Positions 1 through 9,575 of a DNA stretch of 35,145 nucleotides are shown here, piece by piece. The stretch spans positions 261,757-296,901 of the forward strand of contig BFEA01000034.1 in the NCBI GenBank assembly GCA_003427395.1, written 5' to 3'. A model generated the notes under the pieces. It was not told where the DNA came from. It searched no databases and was given only the letters and a program-made list of their open reading frames with translations. Both the position numbers and the translations under genes were made by a program. Positions within the stretch are counted from its first letter, which is position 1, and the number at the start of each line of letters is the position of its first letter. Origin of the DNA: Chara braunii (taxonomy: Eukaryota; Streptophyta; Charophyceae; Charales; Characeae).

Positions 1-962
1 ACATCTGTTCATCCAGGGGTGTGCAAGTCATGTTTGTTCATGCAGGAGATGTGTCTGTACGTGCAATATGTGTGTCTGTTCGTGCAGTATGAGTGTCTGT
101 TCGTGCAGAATGTGTGTCTGTCCAAAAGGAAGTCAAAGGGCAGGTTCCCAGTTCTATCTAAGTTTAATAGGAGGTCTAGATTCAGACGCCTAGTCGGAAA
201 TCAAGGCCAAATGGCCGCAACAGCAGCAGACCCTGAGGGGAAAATACTAGGACACACACATGTGCATGGGTCTGGGACTGAAGGAGGCTCAAAGTGCCAA
301 TGCAGACCAATGCAGACCTCACCAGGGGAGGCCAGTAGTATAAAGCAATAGGCCAGCCTCCCTTGACATCAGATTCCCACTAGCGTATTGGCGTGGAAGT
401 GTTGTATGCACTTGTGTGCTGGCTGGTTGGGTTAGCGCTGGAGGAGAAGCTGCGCTGAGAGGAGGAAGAGAGCTGGGCGCTGGCTTGCAAGTGGCAGCCA
501 TATCTGCGCCAGCTAGTTGGTATAGTTAGTGGGTTAGTAGTTAGTCTACAGTGAGTANCATTCAAAGTAGATCTTCGTAGTAGGAGTGTGCATGTATGGT
601 GGGACAAGAGAACCAAGACTGAGGTCCAAGGGAGAGAAGAGAGAGAGAGAGAGGGGTAGGATCTGGTTATGGTGGATACTTACCTGTTGTGCGCTGTACT
701 TGAGTTCTGAAGGTGGCGCTGGCTGAGCCAGACCCCATTCATGAGACGGAAGGAAGAAACTCGTGATAATGTTGGGCGCTGAACTTTGGATCTCGATATA
801 CTCTTGTATAATGTGTTAATGATTAATTGAGGTGCGCATCTTGGTTCTATCCCATCTTATTTGGACTATGTGTGAGCTTCATCTTGTGTGAGTCAATGCC
901 TATGCATGCGTTGTGATACACTCCAGCAAGAGGAGGACAATCAGGTCCCTTGCAAAGGTGTC
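1..962. other. Left flank, no gene recognised
   Basis: This is sequence outside element A. It holds a 21-bp minisatellite near the left edge, a short GA microsatellite around 639-653, and a single undetermined base at 558. I see no convincing coding region. On the minus strand a good splice-donor-like string (CAG/GTAAGTAT) lies near 680-695 after a short open frame, but I found no matching acceptor or recognisable protein. Confidence 0.6.
31..123 (+). repeat. 21-bp minisatellite, about 4.5 units
   Basis: Units begin at 31, 52, 73 and 94, with a partial unit at 115. The core is close to TGTCTGTTCGTGCAGAATGTG with a few substitutions per unit, and a looser unit may precede position 31. Because 21 is a multiple of three the array reads as a 7-residue peptide repeat (CLFVQYE-like), but nothing else suggests it is translated. 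Confidence 0.8.
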
Positions 963-966
963 AGAT
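963..966. repeat. Target-site duplication of element A, left copy
   Basis: AGAT lies immediately before the TG of the left LTR. The same AGAT follows the CA of the right LTR at 9466-9469. Four to six base pairs is the range expected for gypsy integrases. Confidence 0.75.
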
Positions 967-2042
967 TGTAATGAACCCGCGTCATGAATACGAATGTCAA
1001 CAATGCCAGTCCAGATTATCGAGCCCCTGATAGTTCCAATAATCAAATAGTATCCAGAAAGAGAGAGGTGAGATAATCATACACAGACGAAGAGGAAGGA
1101 GGGAGATAAGACAAGGGAGAGGAAGTCACAANTGAGATAATCATACACAGACGAAGAGGAAGGAGGGAGATAAGACAAGGGAGAGGAAGTCACAATGCCC
1201 ACTCCTTCTCCGGGCTCCTTCCTTGATTGCCACCTCACAGTAACCAGTAATCTGAACACATATCGAAGTCCTGCCACAATGTGCCACGTGGCACCTAATC
1301 AGTCCATAATCAGCGTTGGAGCCTTTGTCAACAAGAAGATTCTAGGTACGTATCCACAACCTCCTCACAGTCTCGATCTCCTCCTGAAGTGATGATGCAA
1401 TAGAACAGCAATGTCGGTCCCTAGGATCCGGCGATGTCACACGTGGCAGCAGCCGTGTCAGCAACAACGCGTGGCAGCTGCCACGTCAGCAAGTCTTGAA
1501 GACAGTAGCCAGCCAGTCAGCGCACCAGCCAGCAGCGCCTTGCCACTATCTCGTCACTGCCAGCCTAATGTCAACGCTCTTGCAGCATCGCAGCGTCAAG
1601 TCAACACTGCGGAGTCAACGCGTTGAAGCAGCATCAACGCAAGACCGAAAGAATGAATGTCAAAGCCAGGGAGTCCACGCTTATGTAGCGTTGACTCGGG
1701 GTTTGGACTCCGGTTGCTGCAGACTCCAGCCGTTCAGATCTTGACACTGGTGAGGGCCTGGATCGTTCTAAAACTGTATCCTCTTTGGCCTGGATGCATG
1801 TCTGGGTACCTGCGCACAACAAGTGGATGTATCCAACCAAGGGTCTGGCATGGTACCTTTGACTTGAAAGTTGACTTTGACTTTTGAATTTCCTGAACCT
1901 AGCACTTGGTCCCACAGCCGCGTGCGACCTTCTCAGATCTGGGCATGTGTTGGTCACACAGCCCAGCGCAGACCTGTTCTGGTCTGCGTGGCCTTGGGCT
2001 GAGTTTCTAGGCCCCAGGCTACTTCCGAACAGGGTTACTACA
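967..2042 (-). repeat. Element A LTR (3' LTR in element orientation)
   Basis: This 1,076-bp direct repeat matches 8390-9465, with TGTA/TACA ends. It carries ACGT-core motifs, including a GTGCCACGTGGCAC palindrome near 1284-1298 and a cluster at 1436-1475. A weak TATA-like TACATAAG on the minus strand near 1678-1690 could mark the promoter, but that is a guess. Most mismatches to the partner LTR are C/T or G/A, as expected from decay of methylated cytosines. Confidence 0.95.
1069..1195. repeat. Exact 63-bp duplication around a single N in the left LTR
   Basis: Copies at 1069-1131 and 1133-1195 appear identical and are separated by one undetermined base at 1132. The same arrangement recurs in the right LTR (8492-8554 and 8556-8618, N at 8555). 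The pattern suggests contig ends that overlapped but were scaffolded with a 1-bp gap rather than merged. A real tandem duplication inherited by both LTRs is the alternative. Confidence 0.75.
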
Positions 2043-2062
2043 TTCCTGCCGACCCATTTTCG
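2043..2062 (-). other. Probable polypurine tract of element A
   Basis: On the minus strand the bases just before the 3' LTR end in GGCAGGAA and are followed by TGTAGT. This is the expected place for the plus-strand primer. The tract is only moderately purine-rich, so the call rests mainly on position. Confidence 0.4.
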
Positions 2063-2081
2063 AGTACCACCGCATAAATAA

Positions 2082-2684
2082 TTACGACTTCAACCCTCGT
2101 TCATAAGCAGAGACAATGTCAGGAGCAGTTCCAAGCAATTCTTTCTTACTGAACCATCTATCTCCTGATGGTTGTTGAGATTTGAAACGTACCTTGAACT
2201 GCTTCTGAGGACGTCTGCGTGCTCCTGTAGAGAAGAACCCGTGTTCTATGATTCTATCGACTTCATAGCTTCCTTCCATTGATGGTGGAATCATAGAGGG
2301 TCTGTTAGGAAGCTCATTTCCTTCTACATAAGGCAACAATTTGGACGCATGAAAGACAGGGTAAGTTTTTAGATTGGGGGGTATATCTATTCGATATGAC
2401 GGTCCCTCTCTTGTCTTTGGAGGCAACCTAAGGAATTGGTCTGGGGTTAGTACATCAATGGGACGCCTAGGTTTCCATCCCTTGTGCAATGCGTTAGGAC
2501 TACGTCCTGTAGCGGTATGTACACTGCTATTATAAGCACTGACAATCTTGGGCAAGTTCTCATCCCAATCAATCTGATCGGGTCTTACGTACATGCGCAA
2601 GAGTTGTTGGCACAAGCGGTTCATCTGCTCACTTTGCCCATTCGTTTCAAGGTGTCGCCCTGACGACATGGTCAAACGAGTACC
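2082..2684 (-). pseudogene. Element A pol 3' part: integrase catalytic core end, C-terminal domain, chromodomain
   Basis: This is the end of the pol frame, downstream of an in-frame TAA at 2685-2687. The first residues hold the end of the integrase core, with the catalytic Glu in NGQSEQMN. The FAYNSSVH-like region is represented by SAYNSSVHTATGRSPN. A PVFHASKL segment typical of gypsy integrase C-termini follows. The last 60 or so residues (EVDRIIEHGFF through RWFSKKEL) look like a degenerate chromodomain, which in chromoviruses directs integration to marked chromatin. The frame ends at 2082, about 40 bp before the LTR. Confidence 0.85.
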
Positions 2685-3698
2685 TTATGCGTCCATCAGC
2701 TTTTGCCATGGCATACTTGTGAATCTCACATCTCGATCCGACACAATAGATAAGGGAAACCCATATTCAGTAACCCATCGCATCTGAAATTTCTGAATCA
2801 CAAGTTCAGTCCGTGCTTCCGCAGGCAAGGGAACAAACATAGCATACTTAGAGAAACGAGCAACAATAACCATCACTTGACTATTGCCATTGCAGCTCTT
2901 TGTGAGACTCATGAAATCCATGGAGATAGACTCACCTGGTTCACTTGGAATCGGCAATGGTCGTAGTAGACCAAGAGGGTTCTCATGTGAGGGTTTGTTT
3001 CTTTGGCAGACTAGACATGTATGAACGTAGGTTAGTACGTCTTCCTTCATTCCCTTCCAATCAAAGCGTTCTCGGACCTCAGCGTAAGTTTTCTTGAACC
3101 CAAAGTGTCCCTCAAAGTCGTGACATTCTCCAATCACCAGACTTTTAATCTCTTCTTTGTGAGGGATACAGAGTCTTTGTTCAGTTTGGTCAATCAAGAA
3201 AAACAAACCATCGACTATTCTGTAGTAGGGAAGTAGAGATGGGTCTTTGACAATAGTATCAAGGATAGGCTTCCAGATAGGATCACTAGCATACCCTTGG
3301 CGAATCTTTTCCTTCAAATCACTTCCCACATCTAAATACGAAACAATAGTTCCGAAGAAGTCACTTCGAGTGGACAATGCATCTGCAACCATGTTAGACT
3401 TTCCTTTAATCGTTTTTAGTTCAAAGTCAAAAGTATCAAGGAAAGCAAACCATCGTACCCGTTTGTCAGAGAGCTTAGGTTGTGTCTTTATCCACTGCAA
3501 GGTAGAGTGGTCTGAGTACACAGTGAAGTGCCTCCCTAACAGGTAGTGCTTCCAGGTTTTTAGTGCACTAACTAAGGCATACAATTCCCTTTCATAAGTG
3601 GAGTTGGCAACTTTTTCAGTGGGCAATCGGACAAACATAAACTCGACTGGTCTGTAACCTTTGCCATCATCTTGTTGAAGGACTGCGCCAATTCCATA
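2685..3698 (-). pseudogene. Element A pol middle: RNase H and integrase N-terminal part
   Basis: This stretch is in the same frame as the RT segment upstream and the integrase segment downstream. It is bounded by in-frame stops at 3699-3701 (TAG) and 2685-2687 (TAA). RNase H motifs are visible (YERELYALV and VYSDHSTLQW), followed by the connection to integrase. The integrase HHCC zinc site reads HDFEGH then CLVC. The first two catalytic aspartates sit in SMDFM and SDRDVRF. A methionine frame could start at 3638, but the conserved RNase H start (YGIGAVLQQDD) lies upstream of it, so this is a broken piece of one polyprotein. Confidence 0.88.
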
Positions 3699-4845
3699 CT
3701 AACTTGCGCCAGTTGTGACAATGAAGGGAAGAGAGGGGTCAACAATTTTCAAAACAGGATAGTGGGTCAATGCATATTTTAGTTTCTTGAGTGCAGACTC
3801 ACAGTCCTTATCCCACAACCACATTGTTCCTTTCTTCAACAATCTTCTCATTGGTGCGGCGATCAGTGAGAAGTTCCTAACAAACTTCCTATAGTAACTT
3901 GCCAAACCAAGGAAAGAAAGCAACTCAGTGATAGACTTAGGTTGTGGCCAATCTCTAATTGCTGAAATCTTATTTTCCTCAGGCCTTAGACCATCTTCGT
4001 TCACTATGTGTCCTAAGTATAAAACTTCTGACTTAGCGAACTCAGATTTCTTCGGGTTCAATTTGAAGTTACCTTCGCGCAACTTCCCCAATACCAGATG
4101 TAGGTGTTTCTCATGATCTTCTAGTGTTTTGCTATACACTAAAATATCATCGAGATACACGATGACGAACTGATCCAACCATTGACGAAATAATTCATTT
4201 ATGGACCTTTGGAAGGTCGCTGGGGCATTCGTCAATCCGAATGGCATTACCACGAACTCGTGGTGACCATACCTTGTTCGGAAAGCAGTCTTATGTTGAT
4301 CGGCGGGGTCCACCTCGATCTGGTGGTACCCAGACTTCAAATCAATCTTGCTAAAGTACTTGCAACCCTGCAACTGGTCCAACAAATCGTCAATACGTGG
4401 TAGGGGTTCGACATTTTTGACAGTGACAGAATTCAGCTCTCTATAGTCAATGCAGAGACGTAACTCACCTTCCTTTTTGGGCACAAACAAAACAGGAATG
4501 CCGTAAGGAGAAGAGCTAGGGCGAATCCATCCTTTCTCAATTAAGTCCTGGAGTTGTTTCCTCAGTTCCTTAAGTTCCCTAGGAGACATTCTATAGATAG
4601 GGCCCTTGGGAGTCTTACTACCAGGAATGATCTCAATAGTGTGCTTTATGGCACGCTCAGTGGTTCCTTTTGGTTCCATTGATAAGTCTTTATACTCGTC
4701 TACGAGTTTTTCGATCGAGGGTGGATAGGAAGTAGAGGACTCGCCAACTTGCTTCACGAGAACCATCATTACTTCCTGTTCCAATTTCTTCTTCGTAACC
4801 ATCGAACGAAGACTGGGTAACTCATGCAACAAAAAGACAAACTTG
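3699..4845 (-). pseudogene. Element A reverse transcriptase and start of RNase H
   Basis: The RT copies the element RNA into cDNA in the cytoplasmic particle. All gypsy RT landmarks are present in order: [59 protein letters not shown] and the catalytic YLDDILVYS. After the RT comes the tether and [11 protein letters not shown]. The RNase H starts with VTTGAS, where families usually have an Asp in the Gly position. That substitution should remove a catalytic residue. The frame ends at TAG 3699-3701. The ATG-less 5' end opens just after a TGA near 4846, in the -1 frame relative to protease. Confidence 0.92.
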
Positions 4846-5470
4846 AGTCAGAGTCAGCCTTATGATACAATTTGATGACTTTCAGTTCTGATTGTGTGTC
4901 CCGCAATTGCACACTTTTATCTTTGAACTTGATGTCTGGGTTAGCTTCCTCGTGCCAGTCCATACCCAGAATCATATCAAACGACAAATTCTTTTCGACA
5001 AGAAAATAAATTTCATGCATAATCTTTTTCCCGTCCCTCGTACGGAAGCGACACTTCACACGAGCAACATATTGTGAGACAGTGATCGTGCTTTTGTCAG
5101 CCAGGATAGACGTGATAGGTCGAGACAAGTTCTTTACCTTCATTCCGAGATGCAATTTGTGGATTGCTTTCTCGGATATGTAGGACCGCGTAGATCCTGA
5201 GTCTAATAGCGCACCCGCGCGTGCGTATGCGATTTCTACATCCGCAAGTAATAATTCACCCTTAGACTTTGATTTCTTAGCCCACAAGCTTCGTAATGCT
5301 AGCAACTCATTACCAAGCTCGTCAAGGGAGTCGTCCAGAGAGACAGAACATAAGACAGGTTCAGGGTGTTCTGGACGATGTGCTGGAGAAGAACCATCCT
5401 CTGCCATGTGAGTCGAAGGTTTGAAAGGGTTAGTAGGCGCCTTACCTTTCTCATCATCGAAACCCTTCAA
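4769..5470 (-). pseudogene. Element A aspartic protease (PR) segment
   Basis: This is a retropepsin-like domain that would cut the polyprotein into mature parts. The active-site loop ALLDSGSTRSYIS carries the D-S-G triad, and the second hallmark FDMILGMDW is near the C-terminus. The segment has no ATG start. It opens directly after an in-frame TAG at 5471-5473, and upstream of that TAG the same frame stays open back to the CCCTTTA heptamer at 5524-5530. It overlaps the RT frame by about 75 nt. The frame change between them lies near a T5 run at 4831-4835 (minus strand), where I find no canonical slippery heptamer, so an indel is the likelier explanation. Confidence 0.85.
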
Positions 5471-5473
5471 CTA

Positions 5474-5530
5474 AGTAGGAGCAGATGCTACTCCTACTGG
5501 CGGCTCGCTTTTGGGTTCCGGATTAAAGGG
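5474..5530 (-). promoter_or_regulatory. Candidate gag-pro -1 frameshift signal of element A
   Basis: On the minus strand CCCTTTA (5530-5524) sits as C CCT TTA in the gag frame, just after the zinc-knuckle's last Cys. This fits the X XXY YYZ rule. A shift to -1 enters the protease frame. A hairpin of about 11 bp (one G-U pair, 3-nt loop) lies at 5498-5474 and covers the gag stop. The 25-nt spacer is longer than the usual 5-9 nt, and a TAG at 5471-5473 blocks the shifted frame in this copy. Confidence 0.45.
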
Positions 5531-6435
5531 CACCATGTAATCACATGCCCCGCAGTCCCGCATTTTATGCATTGCGCGTTGTCCATCTGGTCTTGCCAAG
5601 TCTTTTGGTCAATATCCATCTTTTCCCAGGGCTTTCCGGCTGCAATACCGGGATGCTCCGGGAACGAATGCGGTCTCCTCCTTACTCCGGGTCGTGGTCC
5701 TCCCTTTTTGACCATGGCGGCAGTGACGTCCCCCTTTCCGGAATCACTGCCGCTTGCCACACCCTCGGCCTCCAATGGCCACTTCTCCATAGTATCGTCG
5801 TCAAAGACGATGAGGGAGTGGTCCTGATGCTTATGGCGCCAGAGTACTCGCTTACCTGTTCCTACACCTGCACCACCACCATATTTCACAACAGATGCAT
5901 AGGTGTTTTTCACCTGAGAAGTCATTTGCTCTCTCTGGAGAGCCAAATCCTGAAACTGCCTATAGTTATACTTACCTGACTTTGACTCTGCCACGAGCTG
6001 ACTACGCACGGGCTCGGGCAGAGCTCGGGAGTATATGTACAATACCTGGTTGTCTTGCAGGTTCAATCTTGGAACTTGCAGCAACCGGTCAACCTCTCGG
6101 GACAAAGCTTCTACCGAGGTCCAATGTTTNTGTCCTATGGTTGTGAGCTGATCGAAGGCCTTGTCGGCCGTCGTTTTGTCGAGGAAACGTTCCTTGATTT
6201 TCCCAAGGAATTGTTTCAAAGACAGTGTCCCAGCCCACTCCCCAATATCATCGAACCCGGCTGCGTTGGCTTCGACCAAAACCCATTCCTTAGCCTCCCC
6301 CCCTAGACAAGAAGTAGAGAAGGCTACCTGGGACTCATGCTCAACAGGGGCCGTGCCACAATATGTCTGTATCTCTGCGATCCACAGTAACAAATTTTCA
6401 TCCTTTTTATTCCATAATGTAAAAGGCAATTTCAT
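5494..6435 (-). pseudogene. Element A gag: capsid-like domain and zinc knuckle
   Basis: This is the structural protein of the retrotransposon particle, 313 residues in one frame with one undetermined residue (N at 6130). The N-terminal part matches the retrotransposon gag pattern (PFTLWNKKDENLLLWI, then LGGEAKEWV, then FLGKIKERFLD). The C-terminus has a CCHC zinc knuckle, CIKCGTAGHVITWC (C-X2-C-X4-H-X4-C), which binds RNA. Its ATG overlaps the stop of the upstream frame as ATGA (6432-6435). It stops at 5494-5496, downstream of a candidate -1 frameshift heptamer. The reading frame itself is free of stops, so it may still be translatable. Confidence 0.85.
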
Positions 6436-7286
6436 TTTGACTTTATCCTTCTTCTTCGGTTTCTCAGGTTGTGCAGGCCCTCTTTCTTTCCTTTCGGGGA
6501 CCCTGGCGGTGGACTTGGCGGATCCGAAGGTTCTCCTTTCCTCTCTTCGGATTTCTGTTCTATCTTTCCGTCGGTTTCCACCTTGAGAGATTTCATGGCA
6601 TCTCCCATTAGTTTCTTTGGTTTTTCTTCTTGCTTTGTCTCCACTACCTTGTTTTTCCCTTTGACCAGGTTAGTGACAGTCTGTAGGCCTGCGGTAAGTT
6701 CATCAAGTCGCAAACCATGCTGATCAATCTTCATTTCAAGGTGAGCAAGATAGTTTATCAGTTGAGTCAGAGAAACGGTTTGTTCTTCCCCTTCAGTTAT
6801 TAACACATTCTGTCTAATCTCATCTAACTTATGTTCTTGCTGTTCATTTCTTTCACGTTGTCTTATTATTTCTTCTTTCCGGTTCTTTTCTCTTGCGAGA
6901 GCTTCCTCGAGCTGCCGGATATTCTCGTCCACTGTCTCCTCTGTCACAGACACTTCTTTCTTTTCACTGCCATTAGCAATCTCAGTATACTGGTCCATGA
7001 CATACTTATCAAATGCCTGTCGGCATTTGATCAGTATCTCCTGAACTTGCAGGACATCGGTGCCAGTCTAAGCGGCCTCGATGGCAGCATGTGCTGCCTC
7101 AAGGTTGAACATTGCCTGGATATGGGCTTCTGCCTCAGCACCGGCTTCATGAAGTTCAGTAATCAATGTGTTCAAGCGGGCGGTTAATACTTTCTTCCGC
7201 TCTTCCACTTGTCGCCTGGTTCGAACCTCAGGCAGTTCTTCGGGAGTCTGAGAAGTGCTTTCAGATTGAGACATGATGATATGCAT
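6432..7286 (-). pseudogene. Element A leading ORF: coiled-coil gag N-terminal protein, one internal stop
   Basis: This single frame has one in-frame TAG at 7068-7070. The first ATG is at 7286 and another, with an A at -3, is at 7274 (reading MSQSESTSQ). The protein is highly charged. Residues about 5-75 look helical, and the region around EEALAREKNRKEEIIRQRE is a strong coiled-coil candidate. The C-terminus is basic (NLRNRRRRIKSK) and follows a proline-rich stretch (PPSPPPGSP). Its stop overlaps the capsid ORF's ATG in the sequence ATGA. The most likely identity is the N-terminal part of a split gag; a separate accessory ORF is the alternative. Confidence 0.7.
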
Positions 7287-8374
7287 GTGCTGCACAATAA
7301 ACAATCAAATAACAATAATAAATTCCATTGCCGCACGATTCTACAACAACAAGATTTATTTGTAACTAAAAGAGAAAAATAAATTCAATTTCAATACTAA
7401 TGCTGTTTTGTTCGTAGTCTGTGTGATGACGTCCTATTCAGATTCTACAGGTACCACTTCAGGCCGTGTGATCAGATACAATCCACAAGCGAGTACGCAC
7501 AACACCACAACAAGCAACAAGGTAAGTATACCAACACCAATCAACAACAATGTGTTGGCAATCTTTTTCTTCCCTGAGTCAATCCTTGTGCCAATGCGTT
7601 ATAGCACACCGCTCGACAGCTGGCACTACAACTGTCCAATCAACCATTCAGTCAGCCGTACCGCCGTCGTCATCGGAATGCAATCGCTCACTTAGGCAGC
7701 TCCCTGCCTGCCACGTGTCATCCCCAACATACCAACATAGCAAAATGCCACGTCAGCGGTGTCCAATCATCAGATGCTGGGATGCCACGTCAACAATGTG
7801 TTCCCTGTCCTTCCCACGTGCCTCATCCACGTGTCTTGTGATACCGTAATCAAGCCAGCCAATCGAAACAATGCCACATCATCCCAAGGAGTAATGCCAC
7901 GTCAGCAGGTTATCACCACATCAGAAGACAAGTGCGGTAATCCTCTCCTGCCACGTCAGTTGTAAGCACCTCCAAGAGCCACGTCAGCTCCTGCTCAGGA
8001 TCTAGTTGCATGTCAGAGACAAACGCGACGATACTTGCCATGTCAGCAACCAGATCCTGGGACGTGGCACATTTCATGCCACGTCAGCAGACTGTCGCGA
8101 CCTTCTGTTGCACTCCCGGCTGGTATCCCAACTGCCATGTCAGCATGTGCGTCAGAATTGGTATCCTTGCCAACAGATCAGTCTTCTGGCCAGCAATCTT
8201 CGTAGTCATCAACAGCAGACCTTCGTCATCAACATTTCGGCACGTGTGCAGATCTTCAATGGAGGTAAGTGCCCCGTCTAGACTGCCGCGCGATTATAAA
8301 TGCGATTGAGCACTTCCTCAAACTTACCTGGCGCTACCTGGCGCTTGCACACATGCGTCGCAATCAGGAGTACA
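7287..8374 (-). other. Element A 5' leader between primer binding site and first ORF
   Basis: This untranslated leader of about 1.1 kb has no convincing gene. Its most striking content is the motif array at 7709-8144, described separately. The part nearest the first ORF (7310-7400) is A/T-rich. Confidence 0.7.
7709..8144. promoter_or_regulatory. Array of TGCCACGTCAGC-like ACGT-core motifs
   Basis: At least a dozen related 12-mers lie in 436 bp. Exact or near copies start at 7709, 7746, 7783, 7872, 7895, 7949, 7977, 8036, 8077 and 8133, with CCACGTG forms near 7813 and 7827 and a GACGTGGC at 8061. Spacing is irregular (about 20-60 bp). On the other strand the motif reads GCTGACGTGGCA, which contains the TGACGTGG core bound by plant bZIP factors. 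Similar strings occur in the LTRs of A and upstream of gag in element C (14596-14640). Binding is inferred, not shown. Confidence 0.65.
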
Positions 8375-8386
8375 GCTCCGATACCA
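8375..8386 (-). other. Primer binding site of element A (initiator-Met tRNA type)
   Basis: The minus strand reads TGGTATCGGAGC three bases inside the 5' LTR. This differs by one base from TGGTATCAGAGC, the complement of the plant initiator-Met tRNA 3' end used by many plant LTR elements. Element C carries the same variant. Confidence 0.85.
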
Positions 8387-8389
8387 AAT

Positions 8390-9465
8390 TGTAATGAACC
8401 CGAGTCATGAATACGAATGTCAACAATGCCAGTCCAGATTATTGAGCCGCTGATAGTTTCAATAATCAAATAGTATCCAGAAAGAGAGAGGTGAGATAAT
8501 CATACACAGACGAAGAGGAAGGAGGGAGATAAGACAAGGGAGAGGAAGTCACAANTGAGATAATCATACACAGACGAAGAGGAAGGAGGGAGATAAGACA
8601 AGGGAGAGGAAGTCACAATGCCCACTCCTTCTCCGGGCTCCTTCCTTGATCGCCACCTCACAGTAACCAGTAATCTGAACACATATCGAAGTCCTGCCAC
8701 AATGTGCCACGTGGCACCTAATCAGTCCATAATCAGCATTGGAGCCTTTGTCAACATGAAGATTCCAGGTACGTATCCACAACCTCCTCACAGTCCCGAT
8801 CTCCTCCTGAAGTGATGATGCAATAGAACAGCAATTCCGGTCCCTAGGATCCGGCGATGTCACACGTGGCAGCAGCCGTGTCAGCAACAACGCGTGGCAG
8901 CTGCCACGTCAGCAAGCCTTGAAGACAGTAGCCAGCCAGTCAGCGCACCAGCCAGCAGCGCCTTGCCGCTATCTCGTCAATGCCAGCCTAATGCCAGCGC
9001 TCTTGCAGCATCGCAGCGTCAAGTCAACACTGCGGAGTCAACGCGTTGAAGCAGCGTCAACGCAAGACCGAAAGAATGAATGTCAAAGCCAGGGAGTCCA
9101 CGCTTATGTAGTGTTGACTCGGGGTCTGGACCCCGGCTGCTGCAGACTCCAGCCGTCCAGATCTTGACACCGGTGAGGGCCTGGATCGTTCTGAAACTGT
9201 ATCCTCTTTGGCCTGGATGCATGTCTGGGTACCTGCGCACAACAAGTGGATGTATCCAACCAAGGGCCTGGCATGGTACCTTTGACTTGAAAGTTGACTT
9301 TGACTTTTGAATTTCCTGAACCTAGCACTTGGTCCCACAGCCGCGTGCGGCCTTCTCAGATCTGGGCATGTGTTGGTCACACAGCCCAGCGCAGACCTGT
9401 TCTGGTCTGCGTGGCCTGGGGCTGAGTTTCTAAGCCCCGGGCTACTTCCGAACAGGGTTACTACA
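8390..9465 (-). repeat. Element A LTR (5' LTR in element orientation)
   Basis: This is the partner of 967-2042, with the same length of 1,076 bp and the same TGTA/TACA ends. Transcription would run leftward from here into the primer binding site and gag. It contains the 63-bp duplication around N 8555 (8492-8554 and 8556-8618). Confidence 0.95.
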
Positions 9466-9469
9466 AGAT
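9466..9469. repeat. Target-site duplication of element A, right copy
   Basis: AGAT directly follows the CA terminus of the right LTR and matches 963-966. Confidence 0.75.
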
Positions 9470-9575
9470 GGGAAAAAAAAAGAAGAAGCCCAACAGATTC
9501 TTTTCTACCCAAATTGCCGTTTCAAACTCACACCGTGATATCTTTGCAGGTGCGTGTTTTTTTTTCCTTTGTGAA

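Larger units (their letters stand above)
967..9465 (-). mobile_element. Element A: complete Ty3/gypsy chromovirus-type LTR retrotransposon
   Basis: This 8,499-bp element reads on the minus strand. It has two 1,076-bp LTRs starting TGTA and ending TACA, AGAT duplications at both ends, and a primer binding site just inside the right LTR. The order gag, protease, RT, RNase H, integrase is that of Ty3/gypsy, and a chromodomain-like tail follows the integrase, as in chromoviruses. The coding region is nearly collinear. I see an in-frame stop in gag, one before protease, one frame change between protease and RT, and two stops in pol. Hand alignment of the LTRs gives about 29 mismatches in 1,076 bp, so insertion is moderately recent. 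The element is probably non-autonomous now. Confidence 0.93.

Noticed and set aside
660-800. Minus-strand exon ending at a CAG/GTAAGTAT donor
   Set aside because: One frame is open, but I found no convincing acceptor and no protein similarity. GTAAGT strings also occur by chance in the element A leader (near 7520 and 8258).
4831-4835. Programmed frameshift between protease and RT of element A
   Set aside because: There is a T5 run in the overlap, but no X XXY YYZ heptamer in the protease frame. A homopolymer indel is more likely.
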